Part shown: positions 44,593 through 53,367 of the stretch, piece after piece
Numbering within the stretch: the first letter of the stretch is position 1
Layout: every line of letters starts with the position of its first letter
DNA from: Ruoffia halotolerans
Lineage (GTDB): Bacteria; Bacillota; Bacilli; Lactobacillales; Aerococcaceae
Length of the DNA stretch: 64,000 nucleotides
Direction: 5' to 3'
Assembly: GCF_014049385.1 (NCBI RefSeq)
Contig: NZ_JACAOA010000012.1
Coordinates: forward strand, 1-64,000
Made by a program: the position numbers and the translations under genes
The notes under the pieces: generated by a model
Databases searched by the model: none
Told to the model about the DNA's origin: nothing
What the model saw: only the letters and a program-made list of their open reading frames with translations

Positions 44593-45405
44593 TTATTTTG
44601 TTTTTAAATTTCGTGGGGAATACCCAAAAAATTCCTTGAATTTTGTAGAAAAATAGTTTGATGATTTATAACCACATTCTTTTGCGATGTCTTGTATTGA
44701 TTTGTGCGTATTTTCTAACAAAAAGTGTGAATGATTCATCCGACAGCGAATGATATATTGATGGGGTGTCAAGCCCAATTCATCATGAAAAACAGTAATA
44801 AAATAATCAGAACTTAGTTTTGTTTGTGCTGCGACATCTTTGACAGAGATTTTTTTGTGGAAATTATGTTCGATAAAATACTGGGCTTGGCGAACATTTT
44901 CGCTGATATGAAAGTGTTCAGGGCCCTCATACATTTGAGTCGTGTTAATATCATCAAAAATCATAACTAAATTGAAAATATGCTCCATTATAGCATTAAA
45001 ATGTCTCGAAGGGGAATTAATTTCATTTAACAATAGTGTTACAGCATGATTTAGACTATTATTATCTGTATTGATGACCTTAAATTGGTCAAGATTTCTC
45101 TCACTCTTCTCCCGCTGGTTCACAGTGTATTCAATTATGTGTAGATCTAATGGGAAATGTTCGTTAGATGATAGGTTAAAGGGGATGAGTCTAGGGATAA
45201 GTATGCAAAAAGGACCTTCAAAACTGAAGGTCTCGTATTTTGTTATTAATTCTCCTACTCCTTGCGTTACATATAAAAGAGCGTAAGTTGCAAAGCCTGG
45301 GTAATTCACTGAATTACCTGCTGCAACGGTATCTGATTGAATGCGAAAAGGGTAATAGAGAGAATCCGAACGATTTATTCGGTTATGTGCGTTTTTATTA
45401 TTCAT
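44593..45405 (-). CDS. AraC-family regulator (third, distinct)
   Basis: A 270-residue AraC-type protein unlike the mgtA-flanking pair in its N-terminus (cupin region GYATYALLYVTQGVGELI-like, about residues 35-110). HTH motifs: ISVKDVAAQTKLSSDYFITV and SIQDIAKECGYKSSNYFSTK, ending FGYSPRNL. Its ATG lies 15 bases after the original stop of nagB on the same strand and no good ribosome site precedes it, so it may depend on readthrough from nagB; if so, it could relate to amino-sugar use. Confidence 0.85.
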   Translation of the reverse strand: MNNKNAHNRINRSDSLYYPFRIQSDTVAAGNSVNYPGFATYALLYVTQGVGELITKYETFSFEGPFCILIPRLIPFNLSSNEHFPLDLHIIEYTVNQREKSERNLDQFKVINTDNNSLNHAVTLLLNEINSPSRHFNAIMEHIFNLVMIFDDINTTQMYEGPEHFHISENVRQAQYFIEHNFHKKISVKDVAAQTKLSSDYFITVFHDELGLTPHQYIIRCRMNHSHFLLENTHKSIQDIAKECGYKSSNYFSTKFKEFFGYSPRNLKTK

Positions 45406-45419
45406 CTTAAAAGAACAAA

Positions 45420-46149
45420 TTAGCCAATAACTTCGTAGTCACTTGGATCTAACTGGCTTGCTGCAGCTTTATCTAACAAGATGACAGTATTTGAGTGGTT
45501 TTTTTAAGACACTTGCTGGAACATCAGGAGTAACTTCACCATGGACAGTCTCTTTAACTGCTTTTGCTTTATTTTCTCCGAAAGCCATCAATATAATTTG
45601 TTTAGATTCTAAGATAGAACCAATACCCATTGAGAAAGCTTTTTTAGGAACATCTGCTTCTGATTCGAAGTTACGTTTGTTCGCTTGGATTGTTTCATCA
45701 GTTAATTCAACTAAACGCGTTTTTGAATCGAAAGGACTACCTGGTTCGTTGAAACCAATGTGTCCGTTTGAACCGATACCTAAAATTTGTAAATCAACTG
45801 GGTTCTCGCTTAAAATTGTGTCGTAATCTTCAATTTCTTTCTCAACATCTGTTGCTGTTCCATTAGGAATATACGTTTGTGCAAATGGTTTTGCATCAAA
45901 TAAATGTTTTTTCATGAAGTAAGCATAGCTTTGATCGTTATCAGCCGGTAAACCGTAATATTCATCTAAGTTTACTGCTTTAGCGTCAGTAAAGTCTAAA
46001 TCAGAGTCACGGATAATTGAGTATAATTCCTCTGGTGTCGACCCTGTAGCTAGACCAAATGTGTTTGCACCAGATTCTAAAGCTTTTGCGACTAAATCGT
46101 AAGCGTATTGTGATGCTTCTAGGGATGTTTCAAATACAAAAATATTCAT
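45420..46149 (-). pseudogene. nagB: Glucosamine-6-phosphate deaminase, C-terminal frameshift
   Basis: The first 215 codons are a normal NagB (FGLATGSTPEELY, VNLDEYYGLP, LGIGSNGHIGFNEPGSPF with the catalytic Asp/His/Glu, GEVTPDVPASVL). Then an A7 run (T7 at 45499-45505) shifts the frame and the product ends KKPLKYCHLVR at 45469. With six A the frame continues as VLKNHSNTVILLDKAAASQL, then DPSDYEVIG, stopping at 45420, the usual NagB end. Either a real slippage mutation or a homopolymer sequencing error. NagB turns glucosamine-6-phosphate into fructose-6-phosphate and ammonia. All active-site residues lie upstream of the shift, so partial activity is conceivable. Confidence 0.88.
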
Positions 46150-46360
46150 GTATATCCTCCTTGTTAATTGTATAATTTATTTTACTTTATAACTTCTATA
46201 TTATGCAAGTTTTTAGTTGTATTTTACAGTAATGTGACAGAATAGTTTCTATTTGTATTAAATTTATTATGATATGGCTACAAATGTATGTTAATCGCCT
46301 TCTTTGGTAAATATTATGATATATTTATTTTAAGGAAAAATTAAACTAAAGGAGGCTCTT

Positions 46361-47050
46361 ATGAATTGTAATAAGCATAAGCAAAATTTCTTCTTGGGCT
46401 TAGTTGTTTTGTGGCTTTTAGTATTTATAAGCAGCCAGACAACACAGGTTCAAGTAGCTGCCATTGATAACTCTTCAAACCAAGGCAGTTATTTAGAAGA
46501 TGGTCGTGATGATTATGAACAACCCATTGCAGGTGGTGAAGAAGGGGAGTTACCACCTCCACCAGATCCACCTGAGAATATTGAATCTGAACCAGAAGAA
46601 TCGAGCAGTGATGAATCAGAAACACCGCCAGAGTCATCTTATCCAGGTTCAAGCCAAGAAAGCGGAGAAGAAGTGGAATCCTCTTCACAATCAAGTGAAG
46701 GAGATAATAGCTCAAGCAGTCGACCAGAATCCTCAACGATAGAAACATCTGGAGATATGGATTCTTCTGAAAGTGTGGATGAGACACATGGAGGCGACGA
46801 ACCAACTCAAGGAAACGAAACAAACACGTCACCATTTAGGATAGTTATGACTTCAAACAGTAATAGCTCAAATACATCATTTCGTCAATTTGCTAATATA
46901 ATGATGGAATTTGGAAGAAGACAAAGATATTCCCTACCCATGATTTCTAAAGCTTTAATTAGTGCGGACTTTGTTCCGGTGTATTGGTCAAGTTCATTCA
47001 TGCCGTTGTCTTATATCTATGAGGTAATTTTTTTCGGATTACAAATTTAA
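46361..47050 (+). CDS. Secreted Ser/Glu-rich protein of unknown function
   Basis: A 229-residue exported protein. Signal peptide about residues 1-34 (FFLGLVVLWLLVFISSQTTQ, then VQVAA). Residues 35-155 are low complexity: Pro-rich PPPPDPPEN, then long Ser/Glu/Gly runs like a wall-spanning or glycosylated stalk. The last 70 residues (FRQFANIMMEFGRRQRYSLP, then ALISADFVPVYWSSSFMPL) look folded or amphipathic, without a known motif. No LPXTG. RBS AAAGGAGG. Terminator follows. Confidence 0.65.
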   Translation: MNCNKHKQNFFLGLVVLWLLVFISSQTTQVQVAAIDNSSNQGSYLEDGRDDYEQPIAGGEEGELPPPPDPPENIESEPEESSSDESETPPESSYPGSSQESGEEVESSSQSSEGDNSSSSRPESSTIETSGDMDSSESVDETHGGDEPTQGNETNTSPFRIVMTSNSNSSNTSFRQFANIMMEFGRRQRYSLPMISKALISADFVPVYWSSSFMPLSYIYEVIFFGLQI

Positions 47051-47062
47051 ATAATATCTAGA

Positions 47063-47098
47063 AGGAATGTAAACATACGCTGTTTGCATTCTTTTTTT
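47063..47098 (+). terminator. Terminator after Ser-rich protein gene
   Basis: GAATGTAAAC and GTTTGCATTC form a 10-bp stem (one mismatch or wobble) with a 7-base loop and T7 tail. Confidence 0.88.
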
Positions 47099-47154
47099 GC
47101 ATACAAATATGATACAATTAATGGGAATTTAACAATTTTTAGGGGGACTTTCAA

Positions 47155-47862
47155 TTGATTAAAGCAATTATTTTAGATAAAGATGGAACATTAATAGAAT
47201 TAGGAAAGACTTGGGACCAACCAAGTGTCGATGTGACTAACTTATTATTAGATAAAACCGATTTGAATGATGAAGACAAAGAAGCATTCAGAAAGCATAT
47301 GGGTGTAGAAGGTGATACGGTTGTGGCTAATTCAATCTATGCTGCGGGTAGTATCATTGACCAAGCTAGAGAATTTAGTAAGATTTTGGATATGCCGCTC
47401 TCTAAAATTGAAGAAATCTTAGAAGATACTTATTTAAACTATGTCAAAGGTCACGGTGAGCATGTATTGGTAATGGACGGAGCAATGAATGCACTGGAAG
47501 CCCTCAAAGATGATTATATATTAGCTGTTGTTACCAATGATAATCGCCGGATTGCTGAGGAAACGTTAAAGTTAGCAAACATTGATCAATACTTTGAATT
47601 TGTTGGCGGTGCCGATGATTTTGGACCAAAGCCAAACCCAAATGCTCTCCACGAAATTGCCAGACGATATAACATTCGTTTAGATGAGATGATTTATGTT
47701 GGAGACTCAACGGTTGATATGGAGTATGGAAAGCATACACACGCATCAATTGGATTAGCTACTGAAGAAAGTCACCGTGAGCATCTTAAAGAAGCGGATT
47801 ATATTATTAGCCACTTTGATGAATTGCTAGATACGTTAGATATTATTAATGCAGCTCAGTAA
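47155..47862 (+). CDS. HAD-superfamily phosphatase
   Basis: A 235-residue haloacid-dehalogenase hydrolase of the phosphoglycolate-phosphatase/PGMB type. Motif I: IILDKDGTLIELG; motif II: VVTNDNRRIAE; motif III and IV: KPNPNALHEIA and YVGDSTVDMEYGK. The cap domain lies between motif I and II. The start is TTG with AGGGGGAC upstream. Substrate unknown. The following secreted-protein gene begins 26 bases later, so they may be cotranscribed. Confidence 0.88.
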   Translation: MIKAIILDKDGTLIELGKTWDQPSVDVTNLLLDKTDLNDEDKEAFRKHMGVEGDTVVANSIYAAGSIIDQAREFSKILDMPLSKIEEILEDTYLNYVKGHGEHVLVMDGAMNALEALKDDYILAVVTNDNRRIAEETLKLANIDQYFEFVGGADDFGPKPNPNALHEIARRYNIRLDEMIYVGDSTVDMEYGKHTHASIGLATEESHREHLKEADYIISHFDELLDTLDIINAAQ

Positions 47863-47888
47863 AAGGTATTTAGAAAGGAATAAAGTAA

Positions 47889-48989
47889 ATGAACAATAAA
47901 AAAAGACTTAGCTTTATCGTGTTGGCGCTTTCGTTCAATTTGTCTTCATCTGTCATAACAACTTTTGCAGAAAATATTTCTCCCATCGAATCGGTTGAGT
48001 GGGGACAAGAGTCTACATGGGAAGACCCAGTTGAAGAAGAAAATCAAGAACGTTTTGATGAATCGGTAGAGGAGACTTCAGAAGAAACATCAGAAGAGGC
48101 AACAGAAGAAGCACCAACGGAATCAGCTTTAGATACTTCGTCACCGCTTGCCTTTTTAGAAGGCGTGAGTCAGTTAGATCAACGTTCAGTTGAATATGCA
48201 AGTTTTGTTATTGTCGGTGAGGAAATGGATTTAATCTCTCAAAACTCATTAAAAGACGGGGATAAATATTATACCGCTCAATTAAGACCACCTTATTTGC
48301 CGAGTGCAATCTTCTCAAGAAGTGATCGGGAATCCATTCAGGAAGCACATATTTCAGTGGATGATTTAATACAATATGCAGCCGATGCTTTGAATACGCA
48401 GCCTCAAATTTATGTTGGGACGGTTGTGGAAGATTTTTATGTCTTCACTCAAGAAAACTATAACGAACTACAAGGGAAAGTTGTGCAATTGGATTCAACT
48501 GAAGGTGGTTTAAACAGTGCCAATTTAGAAATGTTTCGAATGGAAGATTACTTAACAGAAGTTGCGATTGAGTGGTTAGGTCATGAAGAAGTCCTCAATG
48601 CGTTTGAAGCAAACGAGATGGGCGAGCAAGTCATGATTGCGGGTGACATTGGAGCGCTTTACAATGAAATTGCTCAAGCTAAACAAGAAGAATATCCCGA
48701 ATTATCAGAGTTTTTCGAACGAGCAACAACTGCGATTGAAGGGACGATGAACGTCGACTACGAGAACGGTGTGTTCGGTATGGGACTTGTTGCGATGAAT
48801 GATGAGGAGCAAAAGACGGGTATCGAATTATACTTACTTGAAAGTGCGGGGACGATCATTGATTTTACAGATGAGATCGTTTATTCGTATGAAGAGTTCG
48901 CTGAATTTGTAGGCTTTGATGTTATTCAAGAAATCAATCAACTAGAAGCAACACTCACACCAGATATGTTCGAAACAACAGAAGAATAG
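47889..48989 (+). CDS. Secreted protein with acidic linker, function unknown
   Basis: A 366-residue exported protein. Signal peptide residues 1-27 (LSFIVLALSFNLSSSVITTFA), an EETSEEATEEAP-type acidic linker to about residue 85, then a 280-residue globular domain I do not recognise, rich in acidic residues (TAQLRPPYLPSAIFSRSDRE, FDVIQEINQLEATLTPDMF). No transmembrane anchor, lipobox or LPXTG. Ribosome site AGAAAGGAA. The CPBP protease gene follows nine bases later, so the two are probably functionally linked. Confidence 0.65.
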   Translation: MNNKKRLSFIVLALSFNLSSSVITTFAENISPIESVEWGQESTWEDPVEEENQERFDESVEETSEETSEEATEEAPTESALDTSSPLAFLEGVSQLDQRSVEYASFVIVGEEMDLISQNSLKDGDKYYTAQLRPPYLPSAIFSRSDRESIQEAHISVDDLIQYAADALNTQPQIYVGTVVEDFYVFTQENYNELQGKVVQLDSTEGGLNSANLEMFRMEDYLTEVAIEWLGHEEVLNAFEANEMGEQVMIAGDIGALYNEIAQAKQEEYPELSEFFERATTAIEGTMNVDYENGVFGMGLVAMNDEEQKTGIELYLLESAGTIIDFTDEIVYSYEEFAEFVGFDVIQEINQLEATLTPDMFETTEE

Positions 48990-48998
48990 AGGTAAGTT

Positions 48999-49748
48999 AT
49001 GCAAGGTGTATGGAAAGAATTAAAGAGACCATGGTCCGATCAAGTAAAAGGGAGTTGGTGGAAAGCCCCGCTTTTGATTGCCGCCTACTTTTATGTACGG
49101 GTTCTAGCTGAGACATGGGTCATTCGACGAGGTGCGCTCAATGCTGAAGTTGAATTAACTGTTGAAAACTTGACAGAAGGGAATTTACTTAATTTAATGA
49201 CGCATGCACCGATGGAGTATTTTCTACAGACGCTTGGTCTAACGGTTTTAATCATTGTGACAGGCAAGTTGTTAGGTTTTAAATTTTTTGATTTTAAATC
49301 CTTCAGTTGGCAAAATGTTACCATAGCATTGAAAATATATGTATTCATTTATTTACTTCAAGTGCTACTTAATATGATTATAATGTTTGCGGCACCGGAT
49401 TATGTCCAACCAGGGAACCAAACGGCGGTCGAGTCCTTAGTTCAAAATATGAGCCCAATTTTAATGTTTATTAATATCGTTATTTTAACGCCGATTACTG
49501 AGGAGTATATCTTAAGAGGACTAATCATGAAGTATACATTCTCTTTAATGCCAATCATTGGGGCATTTGTGGCTGCAGTCATCTTTACGATGTTACATGG
49601 TCCAGCTAACTGGATTGATTTCATGGTGTACTTTGTATTATCTGCAGGGTTTACCTTTGTTTATTTATATACGAGACGCCTTGAATATCCAATTCTTTTA
49701 CATATCATTCAAAACTTCATTGGATTTATGGCAATACAAATGCTATAA
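48999..49748 (+). CDS. CPBP-family intramembrane metalloprotease
   Basis: A 249-residue polytopic protein with the Abi/CPBP motifs: TPITEEYILRGLIMKY (EExxxR, about residue 170), FTMLHG (motif with His, about 205) and the last helix with His (LLHIIQNFIGF). Membrane segments start after an N-terminal cytosolic stretch of about 25 residues. Relatives process CAAX proteins or serve as bacteriocin self-immunity proteins. No bacteriocin gene is seen nearby. RBS GAGGTAAG. Confidence 0.9.
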   Translation: MQGVWKELKRPWSDQVKGSWWKAPLLIAAYFYVRVLAETWVIRRGALNAEVELTVENLTEGNLLNLMTHAPMEYFLQTLGLTVLIIVTGKLLGFKFFDFKSFSWQNVTIALKIYVFIYLLQVLLNMIIMFAAPDYVQPGNQTAVESLVQNMSPILMFINIVILTPITEEYILRGLIMKYTFSLMPIIGAFVAAVIFTMLHGPANWIDFMVYFVLSAGFTFVYLYTRRLEYPILLHIIQNFIGFMAIQML

Positions 49749-49799
49749 TTCTATGGTGATAACCAAATGATAATATTTGTAAAAATGAGAGGTGACAAT

Positions 49800-50162
49800 A
49801 TGTCTCAATATGAATGCCTAAATGACGAAGCCATTGATTTGGAAATGGCTAACGTTAAAAATATAATTGACACTAATATAGTAGAAGGTAAAGCTGATAT
49901 ATTTAAAGTATTAGGTGATTTAAATCGAATTAAAATCGTAGAACTCCTAGCGCACTATAAGCAATTATGTGTGTATGAAATCTCACGATTTATCGATGCG
50001 TCAGTCGCAACGACGTCTCATCACTTAATTACATTACGTAACAGTGGTGTGATAACGTCAGAAAAACACGGTAAACGTGTTGTTTATGCCTTAGAAAATG
50101 AAGAAGTGATTTCTTTACTAGATGTAGCGAAAGATATTTCGATGATGACTGAAAAAGTTTAA
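49800..50162 (+). CDS. ArsR/SmtB-family metal-sensing regulator (CadC-like)
   Basis: A 120-residue winged-helix repressor. The frame is open from 49767, but ATG 49800 follows GAGAGGTGA. The core has IFKVLGDLNRIKIVELLAHY, then QLCVYEISRFIDASVATTSHHLITLR, where CadC/SmtB have ELCVCD at the alpha-3 metal site; here one Cys of that pair is replaced by Tyr. An N-terminal Cys (YECLN) may complete a metal site. No exporter gene lies next to it, so its target is elsewhere or itself. Confidence 0.88.
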   Translation: MSQYECLNDEAIDLEMANVKNIIDTNIVEGKADIFKVLGDLNRIKIVELLAHYKQLCVYEISRFIDASVATTSHHLITLRNSGVITSEKHGKRVVYALENEEVISLLDVAKDISMMTEKV

Positions 50163-50173
50163 TAGGAAAATTC

Positions 50174-50240
50174 TAAAAGACCGCAAAGAAAGTGCTCTTG
50201 GTAACCGCAGGTGAGAAAACTTTAATTTGTGGTCTTTTTT
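50174..50240 (+). terminator. Terminator after ArsR gene
   Basis: AAAAGACCGCAAA pairs with TTTGTGGTCTTTT (wobbles) across a long 38-base loop, followed by TT. The loop may fold further. Confidence 0.6.
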
Positions 50241-50278
50241 GTATAGAATGGTAGAAGTATTATTAAGGAGTGTGAATT

Positions 50279-51088
50279 ATGACAAACGAAGAAAAATTTA
50301 ACAGTGATCGATTTGAACAGCCAGGACCTAGTTATCAAGCTGTTACAACGGAAATAACAGAAGACAATGAACAACGTATTATTTTAACAGATGTTGTTTC
50401 TGAACAACCTGAAAAGAAAGAAAAGTATATTCCTGAATTTCAAGCAGAGTTAAAAACAAGAATTGTTGAAATGCCCGATGCGATCTATAAAGCATCTGGA
50501 GTGAAAATATTAGGAAAACGGATTAAATCACTTTTATTTACAACGGATGTAGCGATTATCAAAAACAGTAATGCTCAATCCGTGATTGCGGTCTATCCAT
50601 TTACACCACAATTAACTATTATGCAATCGATTGTTGACGTAGCTTCAGTGCCTGTTTTCCTAGGCGTAGGTGGCGGAACAACAACTGGTCAAAGAAGTGT
50701 AGACCTTGCCTTTCAAGCTGAGCAAATGGGAGCCTATGGTGTTATTGTCAATGCGCCGATGAAGAAAGAAGTGATTACAGAAATCAATAAACGCATTGAT
50801 ATTCCTGTGATTGCGACGATTGCGAGTGACAAAGATGATTATATTACGAAGCTAAACGCTGGAGCAGACATGCTAAACGTATCGGCTGGAGCCAATACAG
50901 CAGCCTTAGTTAAACAAATCCGTGGTGAAGTGGGACCGATGGTGCCAATCATTGCGACCGGAGGGCCAACTGAGGAATCAATTGAAGAAACAATCGAAGC
51001 GGGTGCGAATGCTATTACCTTTACACCACCGACAAGTGCTGAAATATTTGCAGAAGTCATGGTTAATTATCGTTCGCAGTCTAACTAA
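50279..51088 (+). CDS. TIM-barrel protein of unknown function
   Basis: A 269-residue protein. After an 80-residue N-terminal region the rest reads as a small (beta/alpha) barrel with phosphate-binding glycine loops: VPVFLGVGGGTTTGQRSVDL, AGADMLNVSAGAN and PIIATGGPTEESIEETIEAG, close to the style of ThiG, KDPG aldolase or phosphoribosyl isomerases. Databases list Lactobacillales relatives simply as hydrolase. RBS AAGGAG. It stands alone between terminators. Confidence 0.7.
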   Translation: MTNEEKFNSDRFEQPGPSYQAVTTEITEDNEQRIILTDVVSEQPEKKEKYIPEFQAELKTRIVEMPDAIYKASGVKILGKRIKSLLFTTDVAIIKNSNAQSVIAVYPFTPQLTIMQSIVDVASVPVFLGVGGGTTTGQRSVDLAFQAEQMGAYGVIVNAPMKKEVITEINKRIDIPVIATIASDKDDYITKLNAGADMLNVSAGANTAALVKQIRGEVGPMVPIIATGGPTEESIEETIEAGANAITFTPPTSAEIFAEVMVNYRSQSN

Positions 51089-51112
51089 ATTACAAATCAG
51101 AATTATTACACT

Positions 51113-51154
51113 GAGCAAGGGGTTGAGAATCGCTCAACCTTTTGGCTCTTTTTT
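51113..51154 (+). terminator. Terminator after TIM-barrel gene
   Basis: GAGC...GCTC enclosing GGTTGAG-AATCG-CTCAACC, then TTTTTT. Confidence 0.8.
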
Positions 51155-51165
51155 AATAGGCATTC

Positions 51166-51609
51166 TTATGAGTTTTCTAAGATGTGTAACAGAAATTGTG
51201 AAAACTTTTTGCGATCAGCATCTGTAAAAGCTTTAGGTCCTTTAGTACGGATACCACTTTGTCTTTCCATCGCACTAAAGTGTCGGCGATGTAAAAGCAG
51301 ATCGATATTTTCTTGGGTATATTCATAACCTTTGTGGTGAATGACGCGACATTTCTTAGGCAGTAATAATGAGGCAAGTCCGTAATCTTGAGTCACGATG
51401 ATATCTCTCGGCTGAGCAAGTTGAACGATTTTAAAGTCAGCGCGGTCTGTACCGGTCTCAACATAGATGATTTTGACAAAGTCTGGATATGTATCAAATG
51501 TATAATGAGATATACTAGAGACAATGACAACTTCGAGATGAAATTTTTCGGCTAGTTGGATAACTTCGTTTTTAACAGGACTAGCATCTGCATCGATGAG
51601 TATTTTCAT
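51166..51609 (-). CDS. YaiI/YqxD family protein (UPF0178)
   Basis: A 147-residue PIN-like protein. Signature ILIDADASPVKNEVIQLA at the start, then ETGTDRADFKIVQLAQPRDI, VTQDYGLASLLL and RRHFSAMERQSGIRTKGPK, all family hallmarks. Acidic residues Asp7, Asp9 and Asp (in DYGL) suggest a metal site as in PIN nucleases, but no activity is established. RBS AAAGGAG. Confidence 0.93.
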   Translation of the reverse strand: MKILIDADASPVKNEVIQLAEKFHLEVVIVSSISHYTFDTYPDFVKIIYVETGTDRADFKIVQLAQPRDIIVTQDYGLASLLLPKKCRVIHHKGYEYTQENIDLLLHRRHFSAMERQSGIRTKGPKAFTDADRKKFSQFLLHILENS

Positions 51610-51779
51610 AATGGAACTCCTTTCTTAAGTTTATAGTTGAATTTCATATGAGTATTATGATAAATCAGGGACAAAAAGTCAAAAAAACAAAATAAGACTC
51701 TAGATTAATAGTCTTATGAGAAAATATTTACTATAATAAATAGTAGTTTAAAATAAGTATTATGGAGGGGATGCAAAGA

Positions 51780-53339
51780 ATGAAACCAGAGAAAAAGTCA
51801 ACGCTAGAACGCGTGGGTGTTCTTGCAGTGGCATTTATTGTTCAGATTGTGTGGTTTGTCATCATTATGAACAATATTGTTTCTTATTCAGCTTATATTC
51901 AGTTTGCTTTCACTTTTGCATCAATTATCATGGTCTTGTATCTAGTGAATAAAGATGAGAGTCCAGCATATCGAATGAGTTGGATTATTGTTATTACATT
52001 ATTCCCGTTACTTGGTGGTATTTTGTATTTAATGATAGGTAACAAACGACCAACAATTTGGATGCGTCGAAGCGTGGATTTATTGCAAAAGCTGCATTCA
52101 AAAGAAATGACATCGGTTCCATCAGCGCAAGAATATTTAGAAAAGAAAGATAAGAGACTTTCTGCTTTAAGTCAATATATAAGCAATTATGCGCATATGC
52201 CGGTGTATACAAATACTGATGCAAAGTATTTTCCGAATGGAGAATCGGTGATGTCATCATTAATATATGACTTGAAACAAGCAAAGAGTACAATTTTTAT
52301 TGAGTTTTTCATCGTAGAAACAGGCGTAATGTTTGATTCGATTTTTGAAGTATTAAAGGAAAAGGCCAAAGAAGGTGTCGATGTTCGGTTCTTATATGAT
52401 GATTTTGGATCTATTACACGTCTACCTAAAGATTTTGATGAGCAACTTGAAGAGTTAGGTATTAAAGCCTTAAAGTTTAATCCGGTAAAGCCATTAATTT
52501 CAATGGTCTATAATACTCGTGACCACCGAAAATTTGTCATTATTGATAGTGAGATTGGTTATACAGGTGGTTTAAATATTGCGGATGAATATATTAATGT
52601 GAAGGAACGTTTTGGTTATTGGAAAGATAATATGGTTCGAATTCAAGGGCCAGCAACATGGAATTTAACGAATTTATTCTTAAATATGTGGAATTCTTTC
52701 TATTATACGGACGAATCCTATGAACCATTTCGAATTGATCATATTATGAATGAAACACGCGAAATACAAGAAGATGAAACAGCGATGAATGAGATGGGCT
52801 TTGTTCAGCCTTTTGGAGATACACCTTTGGATGTTGAACCTGTAGGGGAGAATGTTTATCGCGAGATTTTAAATAATGCTCAAGACTATGTATATATTTA
52901 TACACCGTATCTCGTCATTTCATATGAATTGCAAACAGCAATGCAATTAGCGGCTAAGCGCGGAGTAGATGTTCGCTTAATGACACCCGGCATTCCGGAC
53001 AAAAAGATGGTATTTAGGCTGACACGTTCATTTTACAGGCCGTTAATGAAAGCAGGGATTAAAATTTATGAATTTACCCCTGGTTTTTTACATGCAAAAA
53101 CGTTTGTTTCAGATGATAAGGTAGCAACCGTCGGTACGATTAATTTGGATTACCGGTCACTTTATTTGCATTTTGAAACAAGCACGATGTTTTATTATCA
53201 TCCAGTGATTGAAGATATTAGTAAAGATTTTCTAGAATCTCAAGAGAGGTCTAGACGTATCAAGTTGAAAGATATTGAAGCGGGTCTCGTTGATAGTGTT
53301 TGGGACGCAGTTCTTCGACTTATAGCACCATTTGTTTAA
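51780..53339 (+). CDS. cls: Cardiolipin synthase
   Basis: A 519-residue phospholipase-D-type enzyme. Two N-terminal membrane helices (about 15-60), then two HKD motifs: HRKFVIIDSEIGYTGG and HAKTFVSDDKVATVGT, each with the Asn/Gly after it (IADEYIN; INLDYRS). It joins two phosphatidylglycerols into cardiolipin in the membrane. Three ATGs are in frame (51762, 51771, 51780); the GGAGGGG site best fits the last. The zinc peptidase gene follows 28 bases later. Confidence 0.93.
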   Translation: MKPEKKSTLERVGVLAVAFIVQIVWFVIIMNNIVSYSAYIQFAFTFASIIMVLYLVNKDESPAYRMSWIIVITLFPLLGGILYLMIGNKRPTIWMRRSVDLLQKLHSKEMTSVPSAQEYLEKKDKRLSALSQYISNYAHMPVYTNTDAKYFPNGESVMSSLIYDLKQAKSTIFIEFFIVETGVMFDSIFEVLKEKAKEGVDVRFLYDDFGSITRLPKDFDEQLEELGIKALKFNPVKPLISMVYNTRDHRKFVIIDSEIGYTGGLNIADEYINVKERFGYWKDNMVRIQGPATWNLTNLFLNMWNSFYYTDESYEPFRIDHIMNETREIQEDETAMNEMGFVQPFGDTPLDVEPVGENVYREILNNAQDYVYIYTPYLVISYELQTAMQLAAKRGVDVRLMTPGIPDKKMVFRLTRSFYRPLMKAGIKIYEFTPGFLHAKTFVSDDKVATVGTINLDYRSLYLHFETSTMFYYHPVIEDISKDFLESQERSRRIKLKDIEAGLVDSVWDAVLRLIAPFV

Positions 53340-53367
53340 AAAAAACCAAAAAAATGGAGGAACAATT

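Noticed and set aside
46425-46835. 136-codon frame antisense to the Ser-rich secreted protein
   Set aside because: No ribosome site or domain; an artefact of low-complexity codons.
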